From JBEGHD01 sp049334165 (GTDB lineage Bacteria; Bacteroidota; Bacteroidia; Flavobacteriales_D; Sanyastnellaceae): DNA of 64,000 bases. The position numbers and the translations under genes were made by a program. Shown here one piece after another: positions 50,544 through 60,038 of the stretch. The notes under the pieces are model-generated. The model had not been told where the DNA came from, did not search any database, and was given only the letters and a program-made list of their open reading frames with translations. The stretch lies in assembly GCA_049334165.1 (NCBI GenBank), contig JBEGHD010000002.1. One strand, 5' to 3'. Numbering within the stretch: position 1 is the first letter of the stretch; each line of letters opens with the position of its first letter.

Positions 50544-52151
50544 CTAGCTCGTGATAAGGTTGAGAGAACTTGCTTTCAAAGTAGCTTCCGTCCGGTTTTT
50601 TACATCCAACTTGTCGTAGATTCTGTGGATGTGTGTTTTGACTGTATTCACGGAAACAAACATCTCGTCAGCAATTTGTTTGTTGGACTTTCCCGTGGCG
50701 ATCATTGAAAGTACTTCCAGTTCTCGCTGAGTAAGTGGGTTTACAAGGTGCTCGTTTACCTCTTCTGCTGAAAGGTCCATTGCCATTTGTGGTAACGGCA
50801 CATCAGCCAGGTTGGCGAGCTTTTGCTGGAGCAAATCCATTTCACCGGCTTTCTTTCTCAGCTCGGCCTGGTGCTTCTCTCGTCTTCTTTTCGATCGCAC
50901 GTTTAAGAGAACGATTAGTAGAATTAGAATCACTACGACTCCAGAGATTGCAATGACAATGGCGAACAAGCGACTGCGGTCTGCTTCACTTTTGGTTAAC
51001 GCTTTTTCCTTTTCCAGTACTCCGGATCGAATTTTTTCCTGTTCGTACTTATAGGCCAATTCGGTAAGAGCACGATGCTCCTTTTGGTTCGTGGCCGTAT
51101 CACTCCAGGCTTTGAAGTCTTTTAGCGCGTAGTAAGCCTCTTTATAATTTCCCGACTGCTCTCCGCACATTGCCCTCGTATCTGCCCTGAGCTTTCGAAT
51201 AGCGCTTGTTGCCAGAGCCCCTTCGCCACAGGGTTTGTTAAGGTAGATTGAGGCGGAGTCACAATTTCCCATGCTCGCGTTGATGTGTCCGAGAGAGCTG
51301 TAGAGTTGGCACAATCGCCTTGGGTCGTTTGTCTGCAGGAGCAGTTCCTCACTTTGTTTTCCGAGTTTTAATGCACGATCCATGTTACCTTCCAAAGAAT
51401 TGACCAGGCAAAGGTTGAGCAGTGCGAGTCCTTCTGTAAGTGGATCATTTAGCTCTTTGGCAAGTTGAGAACTTAAGTTGCTGTACTTCTTCACACTATC
51501 CGGTTCATCAATTTCGTAGTAGAGCGCACTGAGGTTGAGGTATGTGTTCATCACTCCTTCCTGATCTCCGGCAACTTGCTTGCTCTGCAGACTTTCACGA
51601 TACGATTCTATGGCCATGCTGTAGAACCCCATTCTTCTATAAACTACCGCCAGGTTGTTCTGAACCTTGCTGATACCGAGCTTGTCTCCTGCTTCTTCAT
51701 ATTGCGGCAAAGCCTGAAGAAAATAGTGCATACTGGAATCGTACTTTCTGACATACTGGTAGTCGGCTCCCAGATTTAAAAACATGTTGCCTCTTCGTTG
51801 AGGGTTTTTATCGAGAAGTCGCACTGCTTTCAGGTAGTAGGGTTTTCCTTTTTCCGGTTGGCCGGAATAGCCGTGACTCAGCGCCACAGATTTCAGGGCG
51901 TCTGCGTGAAGCTCTGCCTGGCCATTTGATTCAGCAATTTGCAGAGCTGCCTCGGAGTAGACCAGAGAATGCTGGGGATCGGACAATAGAAACTGCTTGC
52001 TGGCTTCAATCAGGCAACCAACCCTGGAAGAATCTGCCTTGAGAGAATTACACTTAGTCAACAACGTGTCGTTTTGCCCAACCGCTGAGTGAGTCAGGAA
52101 CAAAACAAGCAGGGAAGACAACAGACAGCCAGAATTAATTTTGAACAGCAT
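50544..52151 (-). CDS. TPR-TM-LuxR membrane regulator
   Basis: The protein has 535 residues. A signal peptide (CLLSSLLVLFLTHSAVG) is followed by about seven TPR units (residues 30-370), for example YSMAIESYRESLQSKQVAGD. A membrane helix (LFAIVIAISGVVVILILLIV) and a coiled coil follow. The full LuxR/GerE helix-turn-helix runs from TQRELEVLSMIATGKSNKQI to FVSVNTVKTHIHRIYDKLDV at about 470-530. The gene order TPR, TM, HTH matches the protein at 43357, but here the HTH is canonical. It lies between the beta-helix gene and ftsZ on the same strand. It may regulate the adjacent surface protein; this is inference. Confidence 0.85.
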   Translation of the reverse strand: MLFKINSGCLLSSLLVLFLTHSAVGQNDTLLTKCNSLKADSSRVGCLIEASKQFLLSDPQHSLVYSEAALQIAESNGQAELHADALKSVALSHGYSGQPEKGKPYYLKAVRLLDKNPQRRGNMFLNLGADYQYVRKYDSSMHYFLQALPQYEEAGDKLGISKVQNNLAVVYRRMGFYSMAIESYRESLQSKQVAGDQEGVMNTYLNLSALYYEIDEPDSVKKYSNLSSQLAKELNDPLTEGLALLNLCLVNSLEGNMDRALKLGKQSEELLLQTNDPRRLCQLYSSLGHINASMGNCDSASIYLNKPCGEGALATSAIRKLRADTRAMCGEQSGNYKEAYYALKDFKAWSDTATNQKEHRALTELAYKYEQEKIRSGVLEKEKALTKSEADRSRLFAIVIAISGVVVILILLIVLLNVRSKRRREKHQAELRKKAGEMDLLQQKLANLADVPLPQMAMDLSAEEVNEHLVNPLTQRELEVLSMIATGKSNKQIADEMFVSVNTVKTHIHRIYDKLDVKNRTEATLKASSLNLITS

Positions 52152-52236
52152 AAAAGGTTAAGGTGAGTGTTGATCATAAAACTATCAAAAAACCCATTAG
52201 GTCTTGTGAATCAGTTGACAATCGTAACAAAAAAGA

Positions 52237-52263
52237 AACCCCGAACTCGCAGAGTTCAGGGTT
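52237..52263 (-). terminator. Terminator after ftsZ
   Basis: AACCCCGAACTC (52237-52248) pairs with GAGTTCAGGGTT (52252-52263) with one C-A mismatch and a 3-base loop. An A-run at 52228-52238 gives the minus-strand U-tract. It lies 40 bases after the ftsZ stop, closing the dcw transcript. Confidence 0.8.
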
Positions 52264-52302
52264 CCATAACAACAGTTTAAGTAGTAAGAAGGGGGATAAA
52301 AA

Positions 52303-54093
52303 CTAATCTACATTGTCGTGCAAAAAGGAGTTATTCTCCCTTATTTGAGTTTTTTTTTCTCCATTCTCGTCCGTCTCTTCCGAGATCGTGTAGCGCGAAA
52401 CGTTCGACTCTGAAGAGTGCTTCACATTGTCGAGCTTTACGTTTCTTCTTTTGTAGGCAGGCTCGCTCTCCAAATCAGACAATCCTGAAGGAGTTTTCAA
52501 TTTATGCGTGAACTCTCTGATTCGCTGTTCGCGAGATTTGTTCTTCGCCTGAAACTCTTCTCGAGAAGGACGGTCCTCAACATGCCTGTTCGATTCGGTT
52601 GAGGTTGACTTTGGCTCGTCTTCCTCATCTACATCAGTGATGTTGATTTTGCTCTTTGACTCTTTGTCGTCATGAGAGGAGTGAAACTTAAAGGTTACCT
52701 CTTCGTCCATGTTGTTCAATGAGTCATCGTTGAGGTCGTAAATCTTCTTTCCAGACTTTTCTTCTGCGTCTTCAGAAGCACGCTCATTCCGTTGTGAACT
52801 TGCTTCTTCTTGATCAGACACTGAATAATCTGTGGACTCATTCACCTCCGGTTCATCATCGTGAAATAGTTGAGATTGCTCTTCTTTTCTCGGCTCTTCT
52901 TTCTTTGGCTCTTCAGTTGATTTTCTTTGAATGATGAACGGCTCAGACTCATCGACCTCGTCCGGCTTTTCCTCCTCATTTTTAATTTGAGTAGGCTGGG
53001 TTGGGTTAGAGATTTTGCCGGTAATTTCTCTCGGCTCGTCCTTGTCCAGGTTGAATCTGCGAATCTTGTTTTCATCTTCTTCGTCTGTCGGGATTCCCGA
53101 GTCAATTTCCGAAGACTTAAAACCTGTAGCAATTACAGTGACGCAAAGTGAGTCTTCCAGAGATTCGTCTGCTCCGTAGCCCCAGATTACTTCAGCAGAC
53201 ATTCCTGCTTGTTCCTGAATGTAATCAGTGATTTCGGTGATTTCATCCATCAGCACTTCTTCAGATCCATAAGTGATGTTGAGGAGAACAAACTTGGCAC
53301 CTTCAATCACATTGTCATTGAGAAGTGGCGATTCGAGTGCAGTGGTTACAGCTTTCATAGCTCTGCCGTCACCGTTGGCGTGACCGCTACCCATGATTGC
53401 TACTCCGCTTTCGCGCATCACCGTGTTTACGTCATTCATATCCACGTTCACCTCTCCGGTGAGTGTGATCACTTCGGCAATTCCTTTGGCTGCAGTACAG
53501 AGCACTTCATCGGCATGGGCAAATGCTTTTTTGAGAGACAGGTTACCGTAAAGTTCGCGCAGCTTGTCATTTTTTATGACGAGCAGGGTGTCCACAGCAT
53601 CGCGCATTTCACGAAGACCTTCATCGGCTTGTGTTGATCTCTTCTTGCCTTCGAAAGCAAAAGGCACAGTGACAATTCCCACAGTTAGAATGCCCATTTC
53701 TTTGGCTGCTCTGGCAATAATTGGAGCGGCTCCGGTTCCAGTGCCTCCACCCATTCCTGCAGTTATGAAAGCCATGGTCGTGTTTTTCTCGAGAATCTCT
53801 TTTACATCATCGAGATTTTCGACAGCGGCATTGCGCCCAACCTGTGGCAGAGAACCTGCTCCGCGTCCTTCTGTTAGCGTGGCACCGAGTTGAATTTTGG
53901 TAGGAACAGAACTCTTGTCGAGTGCCTGAGCATCGGTGTTGCAGACAACGAAGTCTACGCCCTGAATGCCTTGTTCATACATGTAGTTCACCGCGTTGCT
54001 TCCGCCTCCACCAACGCCAATCACTTTAATGATAGATGACTGATCCTTGGGAAGGTCGAATCTCATGAAGCCTGACTGATTGTTTTCTTCCAT
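52303..54093 (-). CDS. ftsZ: Cell division protein FtsZ with long disordered linker
   Basis: The protein has 596 residues, about 200 more than E. coli FtsZ. The GTPase core (1-330) has IIKVIGVGGGGSNAVNYM, the tubulin signature GMGGGTGTGAAPIIA and NVDMNDVNTVMRESGVAIMG. From about 335 a highly charged Glu/Lys/Ser-rich linker (EEPKKEEPRKEEQSQLFHDD) runs to a C-terminal region ending RENNSFLHDNVD. The extra length is all in this linker, as is common in Bacteroidetes. It polymerises at midcell and is recruited by FtsA, encoded directly upstream. It is the last gene of the dcw run and is followed by a terminator. Confidence 0.97.
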   Translation of the reverse strand: MEENNQSGFMRFDLPKDQSSIIKVIGVGGGGSNAVNYMYEQGIQGVDFVVCNTDAQALDKSSVPTKIQLGATLTEGRGAGSLPQVGRNAAVENLDDVKEILEKNTTMAFITAGMGGGTGTGAAPIIARAAKEMGILTVGIVTVPFAFEGKKRSTQADEGLREMRDAVDTLLVIKNDKLRELYGNLSLKKAFAHADEVLCTAAKGIAEVITLTGEVNVDMNDVNTVMRESGVAIMGSGHANGDGRAMKAVTTALESPLLNDNVIEGAKFVLLNITYGSEEVLMDEITEITDYIQEQAGMSAEVIWGYGADESLEDSLCVTVIATGFKSSEIDSGIPTDEEDENKIRRFNLDKDEPREITGKISNPTQPTQIKNEEEKPDEVDESEPFIIQRKSTEEPKKEEPRKEEQSQLFHDDEPEVNESTDYSVSDQEEASSQRNERASEDAEEKSGKKIYDLNDDSLNNMDEEVTFKFHSSHDDKESKSKINITDVDEEDEPKSTSTESNRHVEDRPSREEFQAKNKSREQRIREFTHKLKTPSGLSDLESEPAYKRRNVKLDNVKHSSESNVSRYTISEETDENGEKKTQIRENNSFLHDNVD

Positions 54094-54234
54094 AACCTTA
54101 CTTTTTATGCTGTGAATGAGTGCTTTCTCTGTATTTGTTGTTGTCTAATGGATCGACACTAAGAAATTGATAAAATCTTTTTGTTCGCTGGCTTTCACCA
54201 AAAAGCGTCCACGATCCATTGTTTATATTTCAAA

Positions 54235-55500
54235 TTATTCTTCTTCGTTTTCAAACCAATCACGAATCTTGTGCAGGAATGATGCTGCTCCTTTATTCGC
54301 TTTGTCTTTCTCTGGCTTGGTGTCGATAAGCTCAGCCGGTGGCGTGTGCTCGTAGCCTTTGATCACAAGACCAACACCCGTTGCGAATGTCGGGCTCAGC
54401 ATGTCTTCGAGGTCTGTGTTGGCGAGGTGTTCGTTAGGGTAGCCAATGCGAGTGTCCATGCCCGTCACGTATTCAAAGAGCTGTTGGATGTGGCGAAGTT
54501 TTGATCCGCCACCAGTCACAACGATTCCACCGATCAATTGCTTCTCAAAACCGGAGTTGCGAATTTCGTAGTAGATGTGCTCAATGATTTCCGACATTCT
54601 CGCTTCGATGATACTCGAGAGGTTTTTGAGCGAAATTTCTTTTGGCTCTCGCCCTCGCAATCCTGGAATGCATACTACCTCGTTGTCTTTGTTTTCCGAT
54701 TTTACGGCTGAACCAAACTTGAGCTTGAGCAATTCTGCCTGGCTCTTCATAATGGTGCAGCCATTTTTGATGTCGTCAGTGATGGCGTTACCTCCAAAAG
54801 GAATCACTGCTGTGTGGCGGATTATTCCATCCTGGAAAATGGCGATGTCGGTAGTTCCACCACCAATGTCCACCAGTGCTACACCCGCTTCTTTTTCTTC
54901 AGCACTGAGCACGGCTTCGGAAGAGGCAAGTGGTTCGAGGATCAACTGCTCAACCTTGAGGCCGGCTTTTGAAACGCATTTGAAAATATTTTTTGCAGCT
55001 GCAATCTGTCCGGTAATGATGTGGAAGTTCGCTTCGAGGCGAATACCAGACATTCCTATTGGGTCTTTAATTCCCTGTTCGTTGTCGACAGTAAATTCCT
55101 GTGGCAAAACGTGAATAATTTCTTCACCTGGCAACATCACGAGCTTGTACATGTCATCGATGAGCGCGTCCACATCGTGCTGTCCGATTTCATCATCAAG
55201 ACTGTTACGAGTGCGGATGCCGCGGTGCTGCAAACTTTTGATGTGCTGCCCGGCAATGCCTACGTTCACCACATTGATTTCAACATTGGCAGTCTTTTCA
55301 GCTTGCTCAATTGCAGATTCAATGGAAGCCACGGTCTTCTCGATATTGGAAACAACTCCACGCGTCACTCCAACAGAGTCACTCTTCCCCATTCCGAGAA
55401 TTTCGATTTTGCCATGTTCGGTTTTGCGGCCTACAAGGCAAGCAATTTTTGTGGTACCGATGTCGAGGCCAACTACGATGTCTGATGATTCCATATTCAT
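54235..55500 (-). CDS. ftsA: Cell division protein FtsA
   Basis: This 421-aa actin-like ATPase has phosphate motif 1 IVVGLDIGTTKIACLVG and the SHS2 (1C) domain with NVGIAGQHIKSLQHRGI. Phosphate motif 2 is GVALVDIGGGTTDIAIFQDG and the adenosine motif is GIVVTGGGSKLRHI. The C-terminal helix KIRDWFENEEE is the amphipathic membrane anchor. It tethers FtsZ to the inner membrane and links to FtsQ and the divisome. It ends 141 bases before ftsZ, a larger gap than elsewhere in the cluster, where an extra ftsZ promoter could sit; none was clearly recognised. Confidence 0.97.
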   Translation of the reverse strand: MNMESSDIVVGLDIGTTKIACLVGRKTEHGKIEILGMGKSDSVGVTRGVVSNIEKTVASIESAIEQAEKTANVEINVVNVGIAGQHIKSLQHRGIRTRNSLDDEIGQHDVDALIDDMYKLVMLPGEEIIHVLPQEFTVDNEQGIKDPIGMSGIRLEANFHIITGQIAAAKNIFKCVSKAGLKVEQLILEPLASSEAVLSAEEKEAGVALVDIGGGTTDIAIFQDGIIRHTAVIPFGGNAITDDIKNGCTIMKSQAELLKLKFGSAVKSENKDNEVVCIPGLRGREPKEISLKNLSSIIEARMSEIIEHIYYEIRNSGFEKQLIGGIVVTGGGSKLRHIQQLFEYVTGMDTRIGYPNEHLANTDLEDMLSPTFATGVGLVIKGYEHTPPAELIDTKPEKDKANKGAASFLHKIRDWFENEEE

Positions 55501-55523
55501 TCGTTTTTATTGCTCAGTTTCGA

Positions 55524-56327
55524 TCAGTAGTACTTTTGACAGACTACCTGGTCGCGATATTTTAGATTGATCGTTTTGTATTTATTTAGGTCCACGGCAT
55601 GCACAGTTTCCTTGTAAAATGCCATGAGCTTTTTCAGTTTCTTGTCAATATTCTGGCTGTCGCCAAAAATGATTCGATGATTTCCAACACGAGGCAATAG
55701 CTCAATTTCCCTGTCGCTGTTCACGTAGATTGACTCGATTTGGGCCTTCCAAAAAGGGTCAGCTTCAAGTGCTTTCACCACATCAAAAAGATCGTCCATC
55801 AAATACTTCGAAGCTTTGATCTCGTCTTTTTGAATTTCTCTCACCGAAATGTTTGCAGCCGATTCCATAATGTTGCCATAGAGCACTGGAACCCTGGCAG
55901 TGTATTTCTTAGAGAGCGGCATGGCTCTACCTTCGTTGTCGAGGTAAAAGCTGCTTCCGTCTTTGTTGAGCAGTCGGGCGATAGGCGTGCGCTGAAAAAC
56001 TTCAACTGTTAGTCGTCCATCCACCGACTTCACTACGTTTACTTCTTTCACTGCAGGAATCTTTTTCACCTCCTGCCGAATGCGAGTCACGTTCAGGTCG
56101 CTCACCGGAGTTCCCACGATGCTGTCTCCAAGGTTGTAAATGGCTGTTTTTACTGCATCGTCATCGATGAAATAAAAATCGTTTTCACGCTCGATGTCCA
56201 CTTCAAATTTCCAGCAAGTAGTAGCCGCGCGCTCCTTGTCAGCAAAGCTCAAGAGCGTGATGAGGCCTCCAAGCACCAAAACCCAAATCGATATGTGAAG
56301 CGCTTTTTTCATTTTTCTATCCGGCAA
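55524..56327 (-). CDS. ftsQ: Cell division protein FtsQ
   Basis: The protein has 267 residues: a short cytoplasmic start, one membrane helix (LHISIWVLVLGGLITLLSF) and a periplasmic POTRA-like part. The POTRA-like part has YFIDDDAVKTAIYNLGD and TRIRQEVKKIPAVKEVNVV, followed by VEVFQRTPIARLLNKDGSSF, the family's beta domain. Sequence identity to proteobacterial FtsQ is low, as usual; the position between murC and ftsA settles the call. The first ATG overlaps the murC end by 11 bases; a second ATG at 56312 would avoid the overlap. Confidence 0.9.
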   Translation of the reverse strand: MPDRKMKKALHISIWVLVLGGLITLLSFADKERAATTCWKFEVDIERENDFYFIDDDAVKTAIYNLGDSIVGTPVSDLNVTRIRQEVKKIPAVKEVNVVKSVDGRLTVEVFQRTPIARLLNKDGSSFYLDNEGRAMPLSKKYTARVPVLYGNIMESAANISVREIQKDEIKASKYLMDDLFDVVKALEADPFWKAQIESIYVNSDREIELLPRVGNHRIIFGDSQNIDKKLKKLMAFYKETVHAVDLNKYKTINLKYRDQVVCQKYY

Positions 56328-57711
56328 CTTTGTCGTTTTCTTCCAAGAGCATGTTTTTGATCGGTAGCACGAGGCGATCTATGTCCCCGGCTCCCAGTGT
56401 TAACAGCACTTCGGGCGCACGTTGCTTTAATTCATCCAATAACTCAATTTTTTGAACGCACTTTTTTGGTGTGTTTTGAATTTTATCCATAAGCCATTGT
56501 GAATCCACGCCTTCGATGGGCTCTTCCCTGGCAGGGTAGATGTCCAAAAGGATGATTTCATCCAGCTTTTCGAGTGCTCTGGCAAAGCCATCGGCAAAGT
56601 CTCTGGTGCGGCTGAAGAGGTGTGGCTGAAACACGCCAGTGATGCGCTTTTCAGGGTGCATTTCTCTCACCGAACCAATACAGGCTTCGAGCTCTCTGGG
56701 GTGATGTGCGTAGTCGTCTATGAAAACGAGATTGTCAGTTTTGATCTGATACTCGAATCTTCTTCTGGCGCCTTTGAAAGTGGCAATGGCTTCTTTTATT
56801 TTTTCTTCGTCAATTCCTTCGTAGTGGGCTACAGCAATTGCCGCCACTGCATTTTCTACGTTGTGTCTTCCGGGCAAACCGACTTCCAGATTTGTCCATT
56901 CTATTGATGGTCCAGAGAGGTCAAAGCGATAATTGCCGTTGGTTACTCGAATGTTTTTGGCAGAGTAGTCGGCATCCTGAATAATTGAGTAGTTGTCGAT
57001 GGAAACGTTTTTCAGTTCTGGCTGAGGAAGTGCTTTTTTGAGGAAGAGCTTTCCGCCACTGACGATTTTCTTGGCAAAATCGAAGAAAGAGTCCACCATG
57101 GATTTTTCTTCTCCGTAAATATCGAGGTGGTCGGCATCCATGGAGGTAATCACTGCTACGTTTGGCGAAAGCGTGAGAAACGAACGATCGTACTCATCGG
57201 CTTCGACAATGATTTTAGTCGGATTTTCCGAATAGATTAGATTGCTGTTGTAGTTCGCAGCGATCCCTCCGAGGAATGCACCACACCCATGTCCAGATGA
57301 ATGAAAAATATGTGCTAGCATCGAGGTGACGGTGGTTTTACCGTGTGTTCCACCTACAGCTATCGTGTAATTTTTTTCGGTGATGAGTCCCAGTACCGTA
57401 GATCGTTTTTTCAACTCAAATCCATTGTCTCGTAAGTAATTGAGCTGAATGTTCTTTTGAGGAATGGCAGGAGTGTAGACAATCATTGTTTTGCCCATGT
57501 CTGCGTTAGTCACCCATTCCGGAATGGCGCTGGTGCTGTCTTCAAAGTTTACCTCAATTCCTTCTGAAATGAGTTCAGAAACCAGTGGACTTTCTGTGCG
57601 ATCGTAACCGGCAACACGAGCACCGCGAAGGTGAAAATAGCGGGCCAGGGCGCTCATGCCGATGCCGCCAATTCCGAGAAAGTAGAATATGTCCACTTCT
57701 TTCAGTTTCAC
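56317..57711 (-). CDS. murC: UDP-N-acetylmuramate-L-alanine ligase
   Basis: This 464-aa Mur ligase has an N-terminal nucleotide fold (YFLGIGGIGMSALARYFHLR), the ATP loop IAVGGTHGKTTVTSMLAHIF, and VEADEYDRSFLTLSPNVAVI. A C-terminal domain follows with YAHHPRELEACI and FQPHLFSRTRDFADGFARAL. The GIGGIGMSALA start and HPRE motif are specific to MurC. It adds L-Ala to UDP-MurNAc in the cytoplasm. The start overlaps the murG stop by 4 bases. Confidence 0.96.
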   Translation of the reverse strand: MKLKEVDIFYFLGIGGIGMSALARYFHLRGARVAGYDRTESPLVSELISEGIEVNFEDSTSAIPEWVTNADMGKTMIVYTPAIPQKNIQLNYLRDNGFELKKRSTVLGLITEKNYTIAVGGTHGKTTVTSMLAHIFHSSGHGCGAFLGGIAANYNSNLIYSENPTKIIVEADEYDRSFLTLSPNVAVITSMDADHLDIYGEEKSMVDSFFDFAKKIVSGGKLFLKKALPQPELKNVSIDNYSIIQDADYSAKNIRVTNGNYRFDLSGPSIEWTNLEVGLPGRHNVENAVAAIAVAHYEGIDEEKIKEAIATFKGARRRFEYQIKTDNLVFIDDYAHHPRELEACIGSVREMHPEKRITGVFQPHLFSRTRDFADGFARALEKLDEIILLDIYPAREEPIEGVDSQWLMDKIQNTPKKCVQKIELLDELKQRAPEVLLTLGAGDIDRLVLPIKNMLLEENDKVAG

Positions 57712-58814
57712 TTTTCGATCAGTTTTAAAATTTCGTCAGCTATGCGATCAGCGGCATTTGCTTTTCCGTGTTTCAAAATGTTTTCGCTCAGCACTTTTTT
57801 GCGCGAGTCGTCTCCTGCAATTTTTAGGATTTCATCTCCGAGAGTGTTTGGAGCGTCAATGTCTTTAACCATCTCAGCAGCGTCAGTGTCGACCAGGGCT
57901 TTTGCGTTTTTTGTTTGGTGGTCTTCTGCCACGTTGGGCGAAGGCACCAGAATTGTCGGTTTTCCCACCAGGCTCAATTCGGAAATGCTGATGGCTCCGG
58001 CACGAGAAACGATGGTGTCAGCTGCGGCATAGGCCAAATCCATTTCTGTTATAAAAGCCATGGGTTTGACCACCTTTTCCAGTCCGTGTTCGGCAACTGC
58101 CTTTTCAGCTCTTTCGATAAATAGTTTTCCTGTTTGCCACAGCACCTGAACGCCTGATTCAGCGAGCTTTTTTAGGCTGTTTTCAATTCCCAAATTGATC
58201 GATCTCGCTCCGAGGCTTCCGCCAATTACCAGTACAATGGGCTTACTGTTATCAAAACCAAAATGCTGAACGGCTTTACCACCCTTGCCTTTCAGGTCCA
58301 CTACTTTCTGACGAACGGGATTTCCGGTGATGACAATTTTTGACTTCGGAAACCAGCGTTCCATGCCTTCGTAGGCCACGCAGATTTTATCCACCTTGCC
58401 TGCCAGCAGTTTGTTGGTGATTCCCGGGAAAGAGTTTTGCTCCTGAATGAGCGATTTTACTTTTCTGCCTGCAGCCACTCTCAAAAGCGGTCCGCTGGCG
58501 TAGCCTCCAACTCCGATGGCGACATCAGGTTTGAATTTCTTGACGATCTTTCTGGCTTTTAGCAAGCTCGAAATCACCTTGAAAGGAAAGCTCAGGTTTT
58601 TGGCTGTCAGCCTTCTTTGAAGTCCGCTAATCCATAAGCCTTCAATTTCGTAGCCGGCCTGAGGTACTTTTTCCATTTCCATGCGACCCTGGGCACCGAC
58701 AAAAAGGATCTCACAACCAGGTACTTTTTCTTTTAAAGTGTCGGCAATGGCAATGGCCGGAAAAATATGGCCACCGGTTCCTCCACCGCTAATGATGAAT
58801 CTAGGCGACTGCAT
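57708..58814 (-). CDS. murG: UDP-GlcNAc transferase MurG
   Basis: This 368-aa GT-B enzyme has the N-terminal ISGGGTGGHIFPAIAIADTL lipid I-binding G-loop. DVAIGVGGYASGPLLRVAAG follows, then PIVLVIGGSLGARSINLGIE, VSRAGAISISELSLVGKPTI and LVPSPNVAEDHQTKNAKAL. It transfers GlcNAc to lipid I to make lipid II at the inner face of the membrane. The gene overlaps the end of ftsW by 14 bases and the start of murC by 4. Confidence 0.97.
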   Translation of the reverse strand: MQSPRFIISGGGTGGHIFPAIAIADTLKEKVPGCEILFVGAQGRMEMEKVPQAGYEIEGLWISGLQRRLTAKNLSFPFKVISSLLKARKIVKKFKPDVAIGVGGYASGPLLRVAAGRKVKSLIQEQNSFPGITNKLLAGKVDKICVAYEGMERWFPKSKIVITGNPVRQKVVDLKGKGGKAVQHFGFDNSKPIVLVIGGSLGARSINLGIENSLKKLAESGVQVLWQTGKLFIERAEKAVAEHGLEKVVKPMAFITEMDLAYAAADTIVSRAGAISISELSLVGKPTILVPSPNVAEDHQTKNAKALVDTDAAEMVKDIDAPNTLGDEILKIAGDDSRKKVLSENILKHGKANAADRIADEILKLIEK

Positions 58815-60021
58815 ATTCCTCCTCCTCGGTTTTATCGGTGTTTTTCTTCACCGGATTCTTCTGTTTGTTGCCTGTGCTTTTTTCGTCAAACTCTTCGGGG
58901 TTGTAAACCATTCTGCTTGCGCTCAAAACCATGCCTATGGCCAGGCAGGTGAAAACGATCGAGGTTCCTCCCATACTGACTAGCGGTAGTGGCTGCCCGG
59001 TAGTGGGGAAGAGGTTCACTGCTACGGCCATGTTGATCATCGCCTGGATGACGAGCATCAGACTGAGCCCGAGTACCATCAATCCTCCAAAATGTTTTGG
59101 GCAGCGTGTGGCTGTTTTTATCGATCTAAACAACAAGATGAGGTAGAGCAAAATGAGGCCGAGTCCGCCAAAAACAGATCCGTACTCCTCGATAACGAAA
59201 GCGAAAATCATGTCTGAGTAGGGGTGAGGCAAAAAGTTTCTCGAAGAGCCCGATCCCGGTCCGTTGGGGAAAACTCCGCCTTCGTGAATTGCCACTTGTG
59301 CGTATTCCACCTGATAGTTTCCTTCGGCATCCTTATCCATGAAACTCTCAATCCGATTCACCCAGGTTCCAAAACGATCGAAAACATCCGGAGCGGTTTT
59401 ACCGATGAGGTAAATTACTCCAATCCCTGCGATGGCCAGTCCGATAATGGCAAAAATGTATTTCCCTGGAACACCTCCAATAAACATCATCAGCAGACAG
59501 ATAGCTCCCAGCATTGCTGCAGTTGAAAAGTCGGCAGGGAGAATAAGTCCGCAGATAATTACTACTGGAGCAAGAACGGGAATTACACCATCTTTAAAAC
59601 TGTGAAGCAGTGTTCGCTTTACAGTAAGCATCCTGGCTACATAGAGAATTAGAGCGATCTTGGCGAAGTCGGAAGTTTGGAAAGTCATGTTCAACAACGG
59701 CAGTTCAATCCAGCGCTTCGCATTGTTGATGTCTGCTCCGAAGAGCAGCGTAAAGAGCAAGAGCAGGCCAGCGATCCAGATCATAAAGATCGACAGCTTG
59801 TTGAAATATTTCACATTGACTTTGTGAACCAGAAACATGACGCTCAGCCCGGCAGCGATCATCAACGAGTGCTTGAAGAGAAACTTAAAAGTGTTTCCTC
59901 CAGCCTGTACTGCCAGGGTGCTAATGGAGCTGTACACCGCCAGGATCGAAAACAATGACAAGATTATTGTCACTGCCCAAATCACGCGGTCTCCTTTTAT
60001 GGCTTTTTTGAGGTCAGTCAT
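58801..60021 (-). CDS. ftsW: SEDS peptidoglycan polymerase FtsW
   Basis: This 406-aa SEDS protein has about ten membrane helices. Typical segments are AKRWIELPLLNMTFQTSDFA, GPGSGSSRNFLPHPYSDMIF and FPTTGQPLPLVSMGGTSIVF, the last being the SEDS signature near the C-terminus. It polymerises glycan strands at the septum with its cognate PBP. The place between murD and murG identifies FtsW rather than RodA. The C-terminal tail is charged (STGNKQKNPVKKNTDKTEEE). Confidence 0.95.
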   Translation of the reverse strand: MTDLKKAIKGDRVIWAVTIILSLFSILAVYSSISTLAVQAGGNTFKFLFKHSLMIAAGLSVMFLVHKVNVKYFNKLSIFMIWIAGLLLLFTLLFGADINNAKRWIELPLLNMTFQTSDFAKIALILYVARMLTVKRTLLHSFKDGVIPVLAPVVIICGLILPADFSTAAMLGAICLLMMFIGGVPGKYIFAIIGLAIAGIGVIYLIGKTAPDVFDRFGTWVNRIESFMDKDAEGNYQVEYAQVAIHEGGVFPNGPGSGSSRNFLPHPYSDMIFAFVIEEYGSVFGGLGLILLYLILLFRSIKTATRCPKHFGGLMVLGLSLMLVIQAMINMAVAVNLFPTTGQPLPLVSMGGTSIVFTCLAIGMVLSASRMVYNPEEFDEKSTGNKQKNPVKKNTDKTEEEEYAVA

Positions 60022-60038
60022 CTGATTCCTTTCTTCTT

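Noticed and set aside
52927..53893. Long plus-strand frames opposite ftsZ
   Set aside because: Antisense to a certain gene, with no family features.
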